Source: Streptomyces sp. SID13031 (lineage in GTDB: Bacteria > Actinomycetota > Actinomycetes > Propionibacteriales > Kribbellaceae). Taken from it: a stretch of DNA of 64,000 nt. The notes beneath the pieces are model-generated. The model was not told where the DNA came from and ran no database searches. It saw nothing but the letters and a program-made list of their open reading frames with translations. Shown here piece after piece: positions 41,463 through 50,220 of this stretch. Positions within the stretch are counted from its first letter, which is position 1. Each line of letters begins with the position of its first letter. The stretch covers positions 124,001 to 188,000 of the forward strand of contig NZ_JAAGLV010000001.1 in the NCBI RefSeq assembly GCF_010548305.1, in the 5' to 3' direction. Position numbers and translations under genes: made by a program.

Positions 41463-42788
41463 ATGGCGATCCAGCAGAGTGCTAAGCCCAGCCGTCGGCG
41501 GGACCCGATCGGCGTCGGTGTCGCGCTGCTGAACCGGCTGGCGAAGTCGCGGGCGATCGACCGGCTGGGATTGCGCAAGCAGACCGAGCGGGTCGTCTTC
41601 GAGGCGACCAAGACCGGATTCCGGACGGCCGGCGCGCTGACCAGGAGCTTCACCGCGGCCTCGAAGCTGGCCAAGCCGTCCCGGCTGCCGGCGGCCAAGG
41701 GCAGCGGACGATTCGACCTCACCCCGACCGAGGACCAGCAGATGGTCGTCGGCGTCGTCACGGAGTACGCCGCCGAAGTGCTGCGACCAGCGGCCGCCGA
41801 GGCGGACATCACCGGTACTACGGACGCGAAGGTGCTCGCGCAGTCGGCCGAGCTCGGGTTGAGCCTGATCGAAGTACCGGAAGAGCTGGGCGGGATCGTC
41901 AGCGAGCGGTCGGCGTTGACCGGAGTGCTGGTGGCCGAGGCGATGGCGCATGGCGACATGGGCCAGGCGGTCGCGTGTCTCGCCCCGGCCGCGGTCAGTA
42001 CGGCGATCTCGCTGTGGGGCGATGAGACGCAACAGGCGACGTACCTGCCCGCCTTCACGGGTGAGTCGGTACCGGCCGCCGCGCTGGCGATCGTCGAGCC
42101 GCGCGCATTGTTCGACCCGTTCGCCTTGAAGACCAGGGCGACGAGGCAACGAAACGGTCATCTGCTCAACGGGGTCAAGTCGTTGGTCCCGCGCGGCGCC
42201 GAGGCCGAGGTGTTCGTGATCGCCGCCCAGCTCGAGGATCAGGGGCCGGCGTTGTTCCTGGTCGAGTCCGGGCATCCGGGCGTGACGATTGAGGCCGAGC
42301 CGTCGATGGGTCTGCGGGCGGCCTCGCTCAGCCGGGTGCTGCTGGACGACGTACCGGCTGTGCAGTTGGGAACGCTCGAGGACTATGCCGAGTGTGTCCG
42401 GCTGTCGCGGCTGGGGTGGTGTGCGCTGTCGCTCGGTACCGCGAAGGCGGTGCTCGACTACGTCACGCCGTACGTGAACGAGCGGACCGCGTTCGGTGAG
42501 CCGATCAGTCATCGGCAGTCGGTGGCCTTCATGGTTGCCAACATCGCGATCGAGCTGGAGGGGATGCGACTCGTGACGTACCGGGCCGGATCGCGTGCTG
42601 AGCAAGGGCTTTCGTTCGCCCGGGAGGTCGCGTTGGCGCGCCGGTTGTGCACCGAGAAGGGGATGCAGATCGGGACGGACGGGGTGCAGTTGCTCGGCGG
42701 GCACGGCTTCGTGAAGGAGCATCCGGTGGAGCGGTGGTATCGCGACTTGCGAGCCGTCGGCGTGATGGAAGGCGCGGTGCTGGTCTGA
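41463..42788 (+). CDS. acyl-CoA dehydrogenase, FadE24-like subunit
   Basis: A 441-residue acyl-CoA dehydrogenase with a basic N-terminal extension of about 85 residues. The family fold is clear (LTPTEDQQMVVGVVTEYAAE, AALAIVEPRALFDPFALKTR, YVNERTAFGEPISHRQSVAF, GTDGVQLLGGHGFVKEHPVE). It ends abruptly at VGVMEGAVLV, lacking the usual EGTNEIQ tail. Such a partner often pairs with a second dehydrogenase. Together the two resemble the FadE24-FadE23 pair of mycobacteria. ATG 41463 is inferred from the leaderless promoter. Confidence 0.85.
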   Translation: MAIQQSAKPSRRRDPIGVGVALLNRLAKSRAIDRLGLRKQTERVVFEATKTGFRTAGALTRSFTAASKLAKPSRLPAAKGSGRFDLTPTEDQQMVVGVVTEYAAEVLRPAAAEADITGTTDAKVLAQSAELGLSLIEVPEELGGIVSERSALTGVLVAEAMAHGDMGQAVACLAPAAVSTAISLWGDETQQATYLPAFTGESVPAAALAIVEPRALFDPFALKTRATRQRNGHLLNGVKSLVPRGAEAEVFVIAAQLEDQGPALFLVESGHPGVTIEAEPSMGLRAASLSRVLLDDVPAVQLGTLEDYAECVRLSRLGWCALSLGTAKAVLDYVTPYVNERTAFGEPISHRQSVAFMVANIAIELEGMRLVTYRAGSRAEQGLSFAREVALARRLCTEKGMQIGTDGVQLLGGHGFVKEHPVERWYRDLRAVGVMEGAVLV

Positions 42789-44008
42789 TGATCAACCTCG
42801 AGACTCCGCGGAAGTTCCGCGCGTTCATCCACCAGGCGCACCAGGTCGCTGCGGAGATGCTGCGGCCGAATTCGCGCCAGTACGACCTTGCCGAGCACGC
42901 GTATCCGAAAGAGCTCGACATGCTCGCGGCGATGGTCGACGGGCTGGGCGCGTCGGGGACCGGGTCGGGTGCGGGAGCGAGCGGCGTACGGCGTACCTCG
43001 GCCTCTGAGGAGGATGGCGACGGCAAGGTGAAGAACGGGTCCAACCTGTCGTCGGTGCTGTCGGTCATGGAGATGTGCTGGGGTGACGTCGGGCTGCTGC
43101 TGTCGATGCCGCGGCAAGGGCTGGGCAACTCGGCGATCGCGTCGGTGGCGTCGGACGAGCAACTCGCGCGGTTCGACGGCGTGTGGGCGGGGATGGCGAT
43201 CACCGAGCCGGGGTGCGGTTCGGACTCGGCGAACATCCAGACAACGGCGCGGCTCGATGGCGACGGCTACGTGATCAACGGCGAGAAGATCTTCGTCACC
43301 GCCGGCGGCCGCTGCGACGCGGTGGTCGTCTGGGCGACACTGGACAAAGCGGTCGGCCGGGCCGCGATCAAGTCCTTCGTCGTCTTCAAGGACACCCCGG
43401 GGATGACGGTCGAGCGGCTCGAGCACAAGCTCGGCATCCGCTCGTCCGACACCGCAACGATCCGCTTCGAGAACTGCCGCGTCCCCGCCGAGAACCTGCT
43501 GGGCGCCCCGGAAGTCGATGCGGAGAAGGGTTTCGCAGGCGTCATGCAAACCTTCGACAACACGCGCCCGCTGGTCGCCGCGATGGCAGTCGGCTGCGCC
43601 CGCGCCTCCCTGGAGGTCACCCGCGAACTGCTGTCGGAGGCCGGTGTCGAGATCGACTACGACCGCCCGGTCCACCTACAGCCGGCCGCCGCGGCGTCGT
43701 ACCTGCAAATGGAAGCCGACTGGGAAGCCGCCTACCTCCTCACCCTCCAGGCCGCCTGGATGGCCGACAACTCCCAGCCCAACTCCCTCCAAGCCTCCAT
43801 GGCCAAAGCCAAAGCCGGCCGAGTAGGCAACGACATCACCCTCCGCTGCGTAGAACTGACCGGCAGCCTCGGCTATTCCGAACACCACCTCCTGGAAAAA
43901 TGGGCCCGAGACTCCAAAATCCTCGACATCTTCGAAGGCACCCAACAAATCCAGCAACTGATCGTCGCCCGCCGCCTCCTCGGCAAAACCTCCGCCGAAC
44001 TCAAGTAG
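42788..44008 (+). CDS. acyl-CoA dehydrogenase, FadE23-like subunit
   Basis: A 406-residue acyl-CoA dehydrogenase. It has AITEPGCGSDSANIQTTARL, the FAD/substrate loop KIFVTAGGRCDAVVVWATLD and the catalytic-Glu segment ILDIFEGTQQIQQLIVARRL at the C-terminus. A Gly/Ser/Glu-rich insertion near 60-85 is unusual. The start overlaps the stop of the preceding dehydrogenase by one base. The pair probably forms one heteromeric enzyme for a branched, long or steroid-like acyl chain. The final third uses many more T/A-ending and CCC/CTC codons than its start. Confidence 0.88.
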   Translation: MINLETPRKFRAFIHQAHQVAAEMLRPNSRQYDLAEHAYPKELDMLAAMVDGLGASGTGSGAGASGVRRTSASEEDGDGKVKNGSNLSSVLSVMEMCWGDVGLLLSMPRQGLGNSAIASVASDEQLARFDGVWAGMAITEPGCGSDSANIQTTARLDGDGYVINGEKIFVTAGGRCDAVVVWATLDKAVGRAAIKSFVVFKDTPGMTVERLEHKLGIRSSDTATIRFENCRVPAENLLGAPEVDAEKGFAGVMQTFDNTRPLVAAMAVGCARASLEVTRELLSEAGVEIDYDRPVHLQPAAAASYLQMEADWEAAYLLTLQAAWMADNSQPNSLQASMAKAKAGRVGNDITLRCVELTGSLGYSEHHLLEKWARDSKILDIFEGTQQIQQLIVARRLLGKTSAELK

Positions 44009-44631
44009 CCAAAGGGAACTCCCCACGCTGCCTCGCCGCTCGCTCCTCCGTCGCTCACCACTCGGCGCTCCCACCCACCCTGGGTGTGCGCTCCTCCGTC
44101 GCGCGAGAACGGGAGCAGGCACTCGAGTCGCTGGGGCCGGCCGTCTCGCGTGTACCCGCGTGGGCATCCCGGGTCTGGTCTTCTAGCTGATCCACCCGCG
44201 TCCCGCTACGACTCGTGGTACTCCGTCTCTGCTCCGTCAGTGCGCAGCAAGTCGATCAAGCCACCGGTCGCTTGCCTGTCAGGCGCGATCGTCGGACGAC
44301 TGAAGCTCGCGCGGGCATCAGGCATCGAATTTCCCATGCGCTCTTTACGGATGATCGGACAGGCTCTTGGGTCTTGGTGATCCTCCAGGGGATACACCGA
44401 AGGATTCTCGGCGTGCGCATATCTGGAGTGTCTTAGTCACAATCTGTCGTCGAGGCCTTGGCAACGGAGCGTGATCGCGGCATAGTCCTGGGCGGGGGAG
44501 AGTTTGCTCCGCCGGTCAGCTGACCGAGACGGTCGACCCTCGAATTCATTCGATCGTGGGGGGACCATGGTCTGCTTCAGCATGAGGTTTTCGAGGTTCT
44601 CGCGGCTTCGCTCAGTGGGGCGGAAGCCGCG
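44009..44631. other. 623-bp gene-free boundary region
   Basis: No convincing gene is seen on either strand. The word CGCTCCTCCGTCGC occurs twice (44041-44054 and 44089-44102), flanking a CACCCA-CCC-TGGGTG hairpin (about 44072-44086) that could end the acyl-CoA dehydrogenase transcript. From about 44170 the DNA is noticeably less GC-rich, marking the start of an accessory segment. Confidence 0.4.
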
Positions 44632-47205
44632 ATGACGCTTGAGGAGGAGTTGGCTGCTTGGCTGCTTAAACGTCCTGCCTGGCAACAAGATGTCGTCGGC
44701 CGGATGTGCCGGAACGAGGTCTTGGGCGAGGTCGATATCAAGAAGATCGTCGACGATCTGATCGCGTCGGCGCAGGCCGTGGTGACGCCGGTGACGGCAG
44801 CCGACATTCCGGGGAGTCCGGTCGCGCCGGCGGGCGTACGGCTTGCCTGGGTGACGAACGTGCGCGGAGTCAACGATCTCGCGGAAGGCCAGACCTTGAC
44901 GTTCGGTGAGCACGGGTTAACGGTCGTCTACGGATTCAACGGCAGTGGCAAGTCTGGTTACGCGCGCCTCCTGCGCCGTGGCGTGAGCGCACGCGTCGGC
45001 ATCGAAGTGTTGGGCAATGTGTTCGGCACTGGTACACAGCCTCCGCAGGAAGCGTCCATCGACTACGCGGACCTGAACGGCAAGTCAGGTACCTGGACCT
45101 GGGGCTCGACGGCGAGCGGTTCGCTGGCGCAGGTTCGCTTCTACGACCGGGACTGCGGTCAGGCGTATGTGACTGTAGCGTCAGAGATCAGCTACCGCCC
45201 GTCTGCGTTGGTCCTGCTCGAATGGCTCGTTGCGATCTGCGACAAGGTGGCGGCTGAGCTCGACGCGAGGTTGATCGCGAACAACAACGAGCGAGCGAGT
45301 CTGCCGCCGATGCCCGCGGGCACGAGTGCCGCGGCCTTCTTGGGGTCGCTCAGTGCGCAGACGGCGGATGCTGAGATCGTTGCAGCCACCACTGTGCCAA
45401 CCGGCTTCAGCGAACGGGTAGCACTTCTGGTTCGAGAGTTTGCTCGCCTCGAGGCCAGCGATCTGCGGGCGGAGAAGGAGCGGCTACGGACGATCGCCAA
45501 GTCGTACGAGACGGTGTCCGGCAAGTGTCGGGAACTCGGCGACCTCATCGGAGCGGCTGGCCTGGAAGGGTTCGCCAATGCTTCGGGCAGAGCCCGCAGC
45601 CTGCGGGAGGCAGCGGTGGCCGCCTCATTGCGTGGCTTCGAGACCGAGCCCTTGGCCGGTGTCGGATCGGCGGCGTGGCGTGAGTTGTGGCAGGCGGCCA
45701 GGAGGTATTCCGAGACTGACGCCTATCCGGATCGACGATTCCCAGTGGCGGATGCGGAGGAGAACTGCGTCCTCTGTCAGCAGACACTGCTGACGGACGG
45801 CGCGGACCGGCTGCGACGATTCTATGAGTTCATGGTCGATACCACCGAGCAGCAGGCTTCGGCCGCCGAGGCTGAGCTGGAAGAACTGAGGAAGCGGTTG
45901 CTTTCAGCAAGGGAAATGTCGGCAGAGGTTCATGCTGCGCTTGAGCGGATCCAACCTGCGGGCCTTGAGCTGGCCGAAGGCGTCCGCCAATGGCTGGCAG
46001 CTGCCGCTGGCCGGGGCGATCGGTTACTGGCCTGGATGGGTGATCCCGACTGGGGTCTGTTCGAGGCTGTTCAGGCTCCGCCTACGGCGAAACTGGACAA
46101 AGCCGCTGCGGCAGCCGTGGAGCAAGCAGAGTCGATCGATCAGGTCAGCTACACAGCCGAACTGGATCGCCTGCGAGCTGAGATCACCGAGGCGCGTTCC
46201 ACCAGAGCACTGGTGGATTCTGTCGCAGCAATGCGGACCGAGGTGAGCAGGCTGAAGGTGAGGACGGAGATGCAGTCTGCCCGGGACGGCATCGAGACGT
46301 CGTCGATCACCCGTGAGGCGACTGAACTCACGAAGAAGCACGTCACGCAGCTGGTGTCGGATCAGTTCGTCACGGAGGCTAAGCGCCTCGGCCTTCGACG
46401 GGTGACGTTTGCTCCGGCAGGTGGACGCAAGGGGGTGTTGACCCACAAGCCCGGCTTCGTCGGAGCGACGAGACAGGCCCCGGTGCAGAAGGTCCTCAGC
46501 GAGGGAGAGCTGACCGCCTTGGGGCTCGCGGGCTTCCTGACCGAGGTCAAGTTCGAGGGGACGAAGTCAGCCGTCGTGTTCGATGATCCGGTCACCTCAC
46601 TCGATCACCATATCCGGGAGGAGGTCGCCCTGAGACTGGTGGAGCTGGCCGCTGAGCGGCAGGTGATCGTCTTCACGCACGACATCACCTTCGTGATCGC
46701 TCTGGAAAGGATCGCCGAGACACACGGGCTTCCGACCACCGACAGAACGATTTCGCGGCGCGGAGATCAACCCGGCATCTGCACCGAGATACACCACTGG
46801 ACTGTGCAGGACGTGAAGACAAGGATCCAGACCCTGGACGCCGAACTCCTTGCGATCAAACGGGACCGGCCGGGACTCACCGAACCTGAGTACGAGGAGC
46901 GGGTGGCGGCCTTTGCCGGGAAGCTCTCGGAGACCTGGGAGCGCATGGTCAATCTTGAGGTCATCTCAAGGGTGCTTGATGCGGGCTCGGGTGAGGTGAG
47001 GCCAAAAATGTTCAAGGTGCTGGCCAAAGTGACTCCCGAGGATGATGCAGAGTTCCAGTCCTGTTACGGGCAAACCTCCACATGGGCACGCCGCCACGAC
47101 AACAATCCGGGCAGTATCTATGTCCCTCCGGAGCCCAATGTTCTGGAGGACAGTCTGAAGGTGCTCAAGGCGTGGCGAACCCGGATTCGTGGCTACCAGA
47201 ACTGA
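44632..47205 (+). CDS. RloC/PrrC-like AAA ATPase with CxxC zinc hook, candidate defence protein
   Basis: An 857-residue SMC/Rad50-like ATPase of the AAA_13 (RloC/PrrC) type. Walker A is GFNGSGKSG (about 101-109). Coiled-coil halves flank ENCVLCQQTL (Cys about 378 and 381), a zinc-hook-like motif. The ABC signature is LSEGELTALG (about 622), Walker B AVVFDDPVTSLDH (about 646-658), and the switch His is in VFTHDITF. The C-terminal 140 residues (KLSETWERMVNLEVI ... STWARRHDNN) hold Glu, Arg and His in an arrangement like the HEPN/anticodon-nuclease end of RloC; that is inference. RloC cuts tRNA on DNA damage or phage infection. The gene lies in lower-GC DNA with no restriction-modification genes beside it. 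The RBS is weak. Confidence 0.8.
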   Translation: MTLEEELAAWLLKRPAWQQDVVGRMCRNEVLGEVDIKKIVDDLIASAQAVVTPVTAADIPGSPVAPAGVRLAWVTNVRGVNDLAEGQTLTFGEHGLTVVYGFNGSGKSGYARLLRRGVSARVGIEVLGNVFGTGTQPPQEASIDYADLNGKSGTWTWGSTASGSLAQVRFYDRDCGQAYVTVASEISYRPSALVLLEWLVAICDKVAAELDARLIANNNERASLPPMPAGTSAAAFLGSLSAQTADAEIVAATTVPTGFSERVALLVREFARLEASDLRAEKERLRTIAKSYETVSGKCRELGDLIGAAGLEGFANASGRARSLREAAVAASLRGFETEPLAGVGSAAWRELWQAARRYSETDAYPDRRFPVADAEENCVLCQQTLLTDGADRLRRFYEFMVDTTEQQASAAEAELEELRKRLLSAREMSAEVHAALERIQPAGLELAEGVRQWLAAAAGRGDRLLAWMGDPDWGLFEAVQAPPTAKLDKAAAAAVEQAESIDQVSYTAELDRLRAEITEARSTRALVDSVAAMRTEVSRLKVRTEMQSARDGIETSSITREATELTKKHVTQLVSDQFVTEAKRLGLRRVTFAPAGGRKGVLTHKPGFVGATRQAPVQKVLSEGELTALGLAGFLTEVKFEGTKSAVVFDDPVTSLDHHIREEVALRLVELAAERQVIVFTHDITFVIALERIAETHGLPTTDRTISRRGDQPGICTEIHHWTVQDVKTRIQTLDAELLAIKRDRPGLTEPEYEERVAAFAGKLSETWERMVNLEVISRVLDAGSGEVRPKMFKVLAKVTPEDDAEFQSCYGQTSTWARRHDNNPGSIYVPPEPNVLEDSLKVLKAWRTRIRGYQN

Positions 47206-47366
47206 CGTACCGCCCGGTGTCGCCCAGGCTGGCCTTCCGGAACGTCTTCTATATCGCCGTCGAGAAGGATCCGGGTCCAGGCATCGCTCCGATCGACCGG
47301 GTTGTGGTGTCGGTGGTGGATCCCAATGAAGGTGATTGGCCAGATGTAGTGGCGCTCAGGCGGTGA
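47172..47366 (+). CDS. small overlapping ORF of unknown function
   Basis: From GTG 47172, inside the end of the ATPase gene, a 64-residue frame runs to 47366: VANPDSWLPELTYRPVSPRL, then AFRNVFYIAVEKDPGPG and VVSVVDPNEGDWPDVVALR. The part after 47205 is not overlapped by another gene and reads like a plausible beta-rich protein. The 34-base overlap would couple it to the ATPase. There is no signal peptide or known motif, and it could be non-coding. Confidence 0.35.
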   Translation: MANPDSWLPELTYRPVSPRLAFRNVFYIAVEKDPGPGIAPIDRVVVSVVDPNEGDWPDVVALRR

Positions 47367-47466
47367 GTCGGCGCGGACGAGTCTCGACCGTAGATGGCGA
47401 GAGTCAGGTGGACGAATGGTCACTGTCGGTGGACACTGTTTGCCTGTCACGTGGGGGGAGACCACA

Positions 47467-48240
47467 GTGAGCAATGTGCCGACCGCTGGGCCGAAGGCAG
47501 TACCGGTTCCGCAGTGGGATCTGGACCGGCAGCGCTACGACATGAAGTTGCCGAACGAGGATGTCGACTTCGCCGTGTACGTCGCAGCGCTGCCGCATCT
47601 CGCGGTCGATTCGGCTGAGGTGACTCTGACTGCCACCCATCCCGATCAAACTATCGCCCAGCGGACCTGGACCGGGCCGTGCGTCGCTGAAGAGCTTGCT
47701 CTGATGCTTGCCAAGGCGACTCGGGTCGTGCTTCAGGTGACCTATGCCGATGGCTCTAGGCTCTGGCTGGAGTCTGGTCGGACCGAGCGCTGGCGGTGGA
47801 CGACATCTGGAGAAGCGCAGGATGCGGTCAGCCTCTTCACGCGGTCTTTGCGCAAGAGCCTATGGCGCCGAAGGTTCCGCATCGGTTGGCCGTTCGTCCT
47901 CGGAATGAGCGCCTTGGTTGGCCTACTGTCCTGGGGTAAGTCCGTGCCGGCGGCTGATCCGAAAGAGCCTGACGGATATGACTACACTGGCCCGCTCTGG
48001 TACACGTTGCTGTGTGTCGTGCTGATGTTGATCGCGGTGGTCGGCGCTTTGACTACAGACCACAGTGGTTTCGGGCGAACCAGGCAGCGCTACCTGGGGC
48101 GTCTGGCCAGTCCTGGCACACGTTCCTGGCGCCGCTTCTTCACCGTTCGCCCACTGGACGTAACGAACGGCGTGGTCGCCGCGCTGGCCGTCGGTGTGAT
48201 GACAGGCGTGCTCATAGCACTCATCTTCGGGTCAGGCTGA
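47467..48240 (+). CDS. hypothetical membrane protein of the accessory island
   Basis: A 257-residue protein starting SNVPTAGPKAVPVPQWDLDR. A soluble N-terminal part (about 1-150; WLESGRTERWRWTTSGEAQD) is followed by three membrane segments: FRIGWPFVLGMSALVGLLSW, WYTLLCVVLMLIAVVGAL and VVAALAVGVMTGVLIALIFG. GGGGGAG lies about 7 bases before GTG 47467. The third membrane segment ends the protein. The family is not known to me. Its place beside an RloC-like ATPase suggests an effector or accessory role, which is only inference. Confidence 0.6.
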   Translation: MSNVPTAGPKAVPVPQWDLDRQRYDMKLPNEDVDFAVYVAALPHLAVDSAEVTLTATHPDQTIAQRTWTGPCVAEELALMLAKATRVVLQVTYADGSRLWLESGRTERWRWTTSGEAQDAVSLFTRSLRKSLWRRRFRIGWPFVLGMSALVGLLSWGKSVPAADPKEPDGYDYTGPLWYTLLCVVLMLIAVVGALTTDHSGFGRTRQRYLGRLASPGTRSWRRFFTVRPLDVTNGVVAALAVGVMTGVLIALIFGSG

Positions 48241-48286
48241 GAAGGCATGAGATCTGAAGCGACTACCGACGACTGGTGGTGAATCG

Positions 48287-48755
48287 GTGGCTACAACCAA
48301 AGTAGAGCCTGGCCAGGAACGAGGGCCACGAGACGGATCGCGACGCTACACCCCCTTCAATATACAGTTTGATTCGCGCGCTCACTTGCTTTCGGAAAGT
48401 CAAGGAGGAGTGGGAACCAGAGATCCAGGAGCAGCAGCGGCAGAATCAGGCCTTGGTCCGACAAGGTTTGATCTATGAGTTCGGTACGGAGAATTACGAG
48501 CTGAAGATCCAGAACTTTGCGGTTCTGGGCGCTGCGCCTTGGTCTGTGGTTGCTTTGCACAACATCTACCTGGCGCAAGCACGAGCTGCGTTCGTAGGTA
48601 TGAACTACTATCCGGCATTGCTCGGGGCCTGCGGACTCGGAGAGCGCATCCTGAACCAGCTGGTACTGACCCTGCGCGAAGACTACGCCGGTCACGATGC
48701 GACGAAGCGAGTCGTCAACAAGCAGTCCCCCTTGCAACACGCGGTGGTCGGCTGA
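48287..48755 (+). pseudogene. frameshifted, probably truncated actinobacterial hypothetical gene
   Basis: The frame from GTG 48287 gives SRRYTPFNIQFDSRAHLLS and then degenerates. A second frame from about 48390 gives coherent sequence: KVKEEWEPEIQEQQRQNQAL, then LIYEFGTENYELKIQNFAVLG and LGACGLGERILNQLVLTLRED. The two halves together read as one protein, so a +1 shift (one base gained or two lost) between about 48380 and 48410 is likely. The C-terminal end (NKQSPLQHAVVG) departs from the preceding quality and may be a truncation. If the shift is a sequencing error the gene could be intact. Confidence 0.55.
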
Positions 48756-48771
48756 TTGTCGACCTGAGAGT

Positions 48772-50196
48772 TCAGCCGGCCCACTTGTAGGTGGCGACGG
48801 CGCCGGCGGGGAGGGTGTGGTTGAAGGACTGGCCGTTCCAGCGGACGGTGAAGGTCTTGGCCGCCGAGCCGGCGTTGAGGGCGATCAGGGCGACCGAGTT
48901 GTCGGGGTTGCGGAAGGCAACTGTTTCGATGTTGCCGGACAGGGTGGTGGAGCTGATCCGTCGTGCACCAGGGACGACGAATTTGCTCGCGTGACCGAGG
49001 ACGTAGTATTCGACGTTGTAACTGACGTTCCCGGTACCGGAGTTGATAGTGACGACACCGCGGCAGTTGGTGCAGCCGCCGTTCGTCGGTCCGCTGTTCT
49101 GATCCAGCGCCAGGTTCCAGAACATGACGCCCTTGGCCCAGTTCCTGGTGCCACCGATGATCAGGTTCTGCAGGTTCCATTTGAGGTTGTCACCGAAGTT
49201 CGGCGCCCAGGCGCCACCGGAGCACTCGGTGAGCCAGATGTCGCGGTCGGGGTGTGCGTTGTGCACAGTGGTCTGCGCACTCGGCGCACCGGCGTAGCAG
49301 TGGAAGGCTGAACCGGCCAGGTAGTTCTTCGCGGCGGCGTCGTTGAGAACGGTGGTCGGGTAGTTCGGCTCGTCCCAGTTGTGGTCCCAGGCGACGAGCT
49401 TCGTGCTGACGCCGGCTGCGGCCAACGCCGGCCCGAGGTTGTTCTTGACGAACGCGGCCTGCTCGTTGGGTTCCATTCGCATCGATTCGTACGCCGCCTC
49501 GTGGTGCGGCTCGTTCTGGGTGGCCAGCGAGTACAGCGGCAAGCCCTCGGCGGAGTATGCCTGCGCGTACTTCACCAGGTAGTTGGCGTAGTCGGCGTAC
49601 CGGTCGGTGCGCAGTTTGCCGCCGTACAGGGAGTTGTTGGTCTTCATCCAGGCGGGCGCGGTCCACGGGCTGGCGAAGATCTTCAGGGCGGAGTTCTTCG
49701 CCTTGGCCGCCTTCAGGACCGGGATCGTGAAGGCCTTGTCGTGCGCGATGGAGAAGTCGTTCAGGTCGCAGCAGGTGTCGTCGAAGGTGTAGTCGGCGCT
49801 GTTGGCGGTGAAGTCGCTGGCGCCGACGGGCAGCCGGACCACGCTCAGCCCGATGCCGTTACCGCGGTCGAAGAGCTTGGTGAGTAGCGCGTCGCGCTGG
49901 CTGCTGCTCTGCTTGTTCCAGGTGAGCCAGGCAGACGAATCCGTCATGGCGGCACCGAAGCCGTCCATCGTTTGATAGGTGGTCGAGGCGGACACGTCGA
50001 TGATCGTGCTGCCAGGGGTGGTTCCGAACTGTACGTCGGGCTGGCGGGCGAGCAGTTTGGAGGCGTCGGCGGTGGTGAGCCAGACCTCGGATGCGGTTGC
50101 CGCGGTTGCCGCGGTTGCCGCGGTTCCGGGGGAGACAGGGACGATGAGGCCCAGGGCAAGGGTCATGACGGCGCAGAGGGGGGCGGTTCGCTTCAT
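48772..50196 (-). CDS. secreted GH30-family glycoside hydrolase
   Basis: A 474-residue exported enzyme. The signal peptide contains an ATAATAATA run coded by a 9-bp DNA repeat (about 50093-50121). The catalytic barrel has FGAAMTDSSAWLTWNKQ, VRLPVGASDFTANSADYTFDD, the acid/base Glu in LATQNEPHHEAAYES, and the nucleophile Glu in IWLTECSGGAWAPNFGD. A C-terminal beta domain follows (ARRISSTTLSGNIETVAFRN). GH30 relatives cut beta-1,6-glucan or glucosylceramide; a fungal wall glucan is a plausible target. AAGGAG lies upstream of the ATG. The esterase gene begins only 24 bases away on the same strand. Confidence 0.9.
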   Translation of the reverse strand: MKRTAPLCAVMTLALGLIVPVSPGTAATAATAATASEVWLTTADASKLLARQPDVQFGTTPGSTIIDVSASTTYQTMDGFGAAMTDSSAWLTWNKQSSSQRDALLTKLFDRGNGIGLSVVRLPVGASDFTANSADYTFDDTCCDLNDFSIAHDKAFTIPVLKAAKAKNSALKIFASPWTAPAWMKTNNSLYGGKLRTDRYADYANYLVKYAQAYSAEGLPLYSLATQNEPHHEAAYESMRMEPNEQAAFVKNNLGPALAAAGVSTKLVAWDHNWDEPNYPTTVLNDAAAKNYLAGSAFHCYAGAPSAQTTVHNAHPDRDIWLTECSGGAWAPNFGDNLKWNLQNLIIGGTRNWAKGVMFWNLALDQNSGPTNGGCTNCRGVVTINSGTGNVSYNVEYYVLGHASKFVVPGARRISSTTLSGNIETVAFRNPDNSVALIALNAGSAAKTFTVRWNGQSFNHTLPAGAVATYKWAG

Positions 50197-50220
50197 GACT
50201 AGGTCAACTCCTTCGTGGGA

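Noticed and set aside
44437..44913. A minus-strand frame of 158 codons upstream of the RloC-like gene.
   Set aside because: Half of it is antisense to the ATPase, and the rest has no RBS or recognisable motif.
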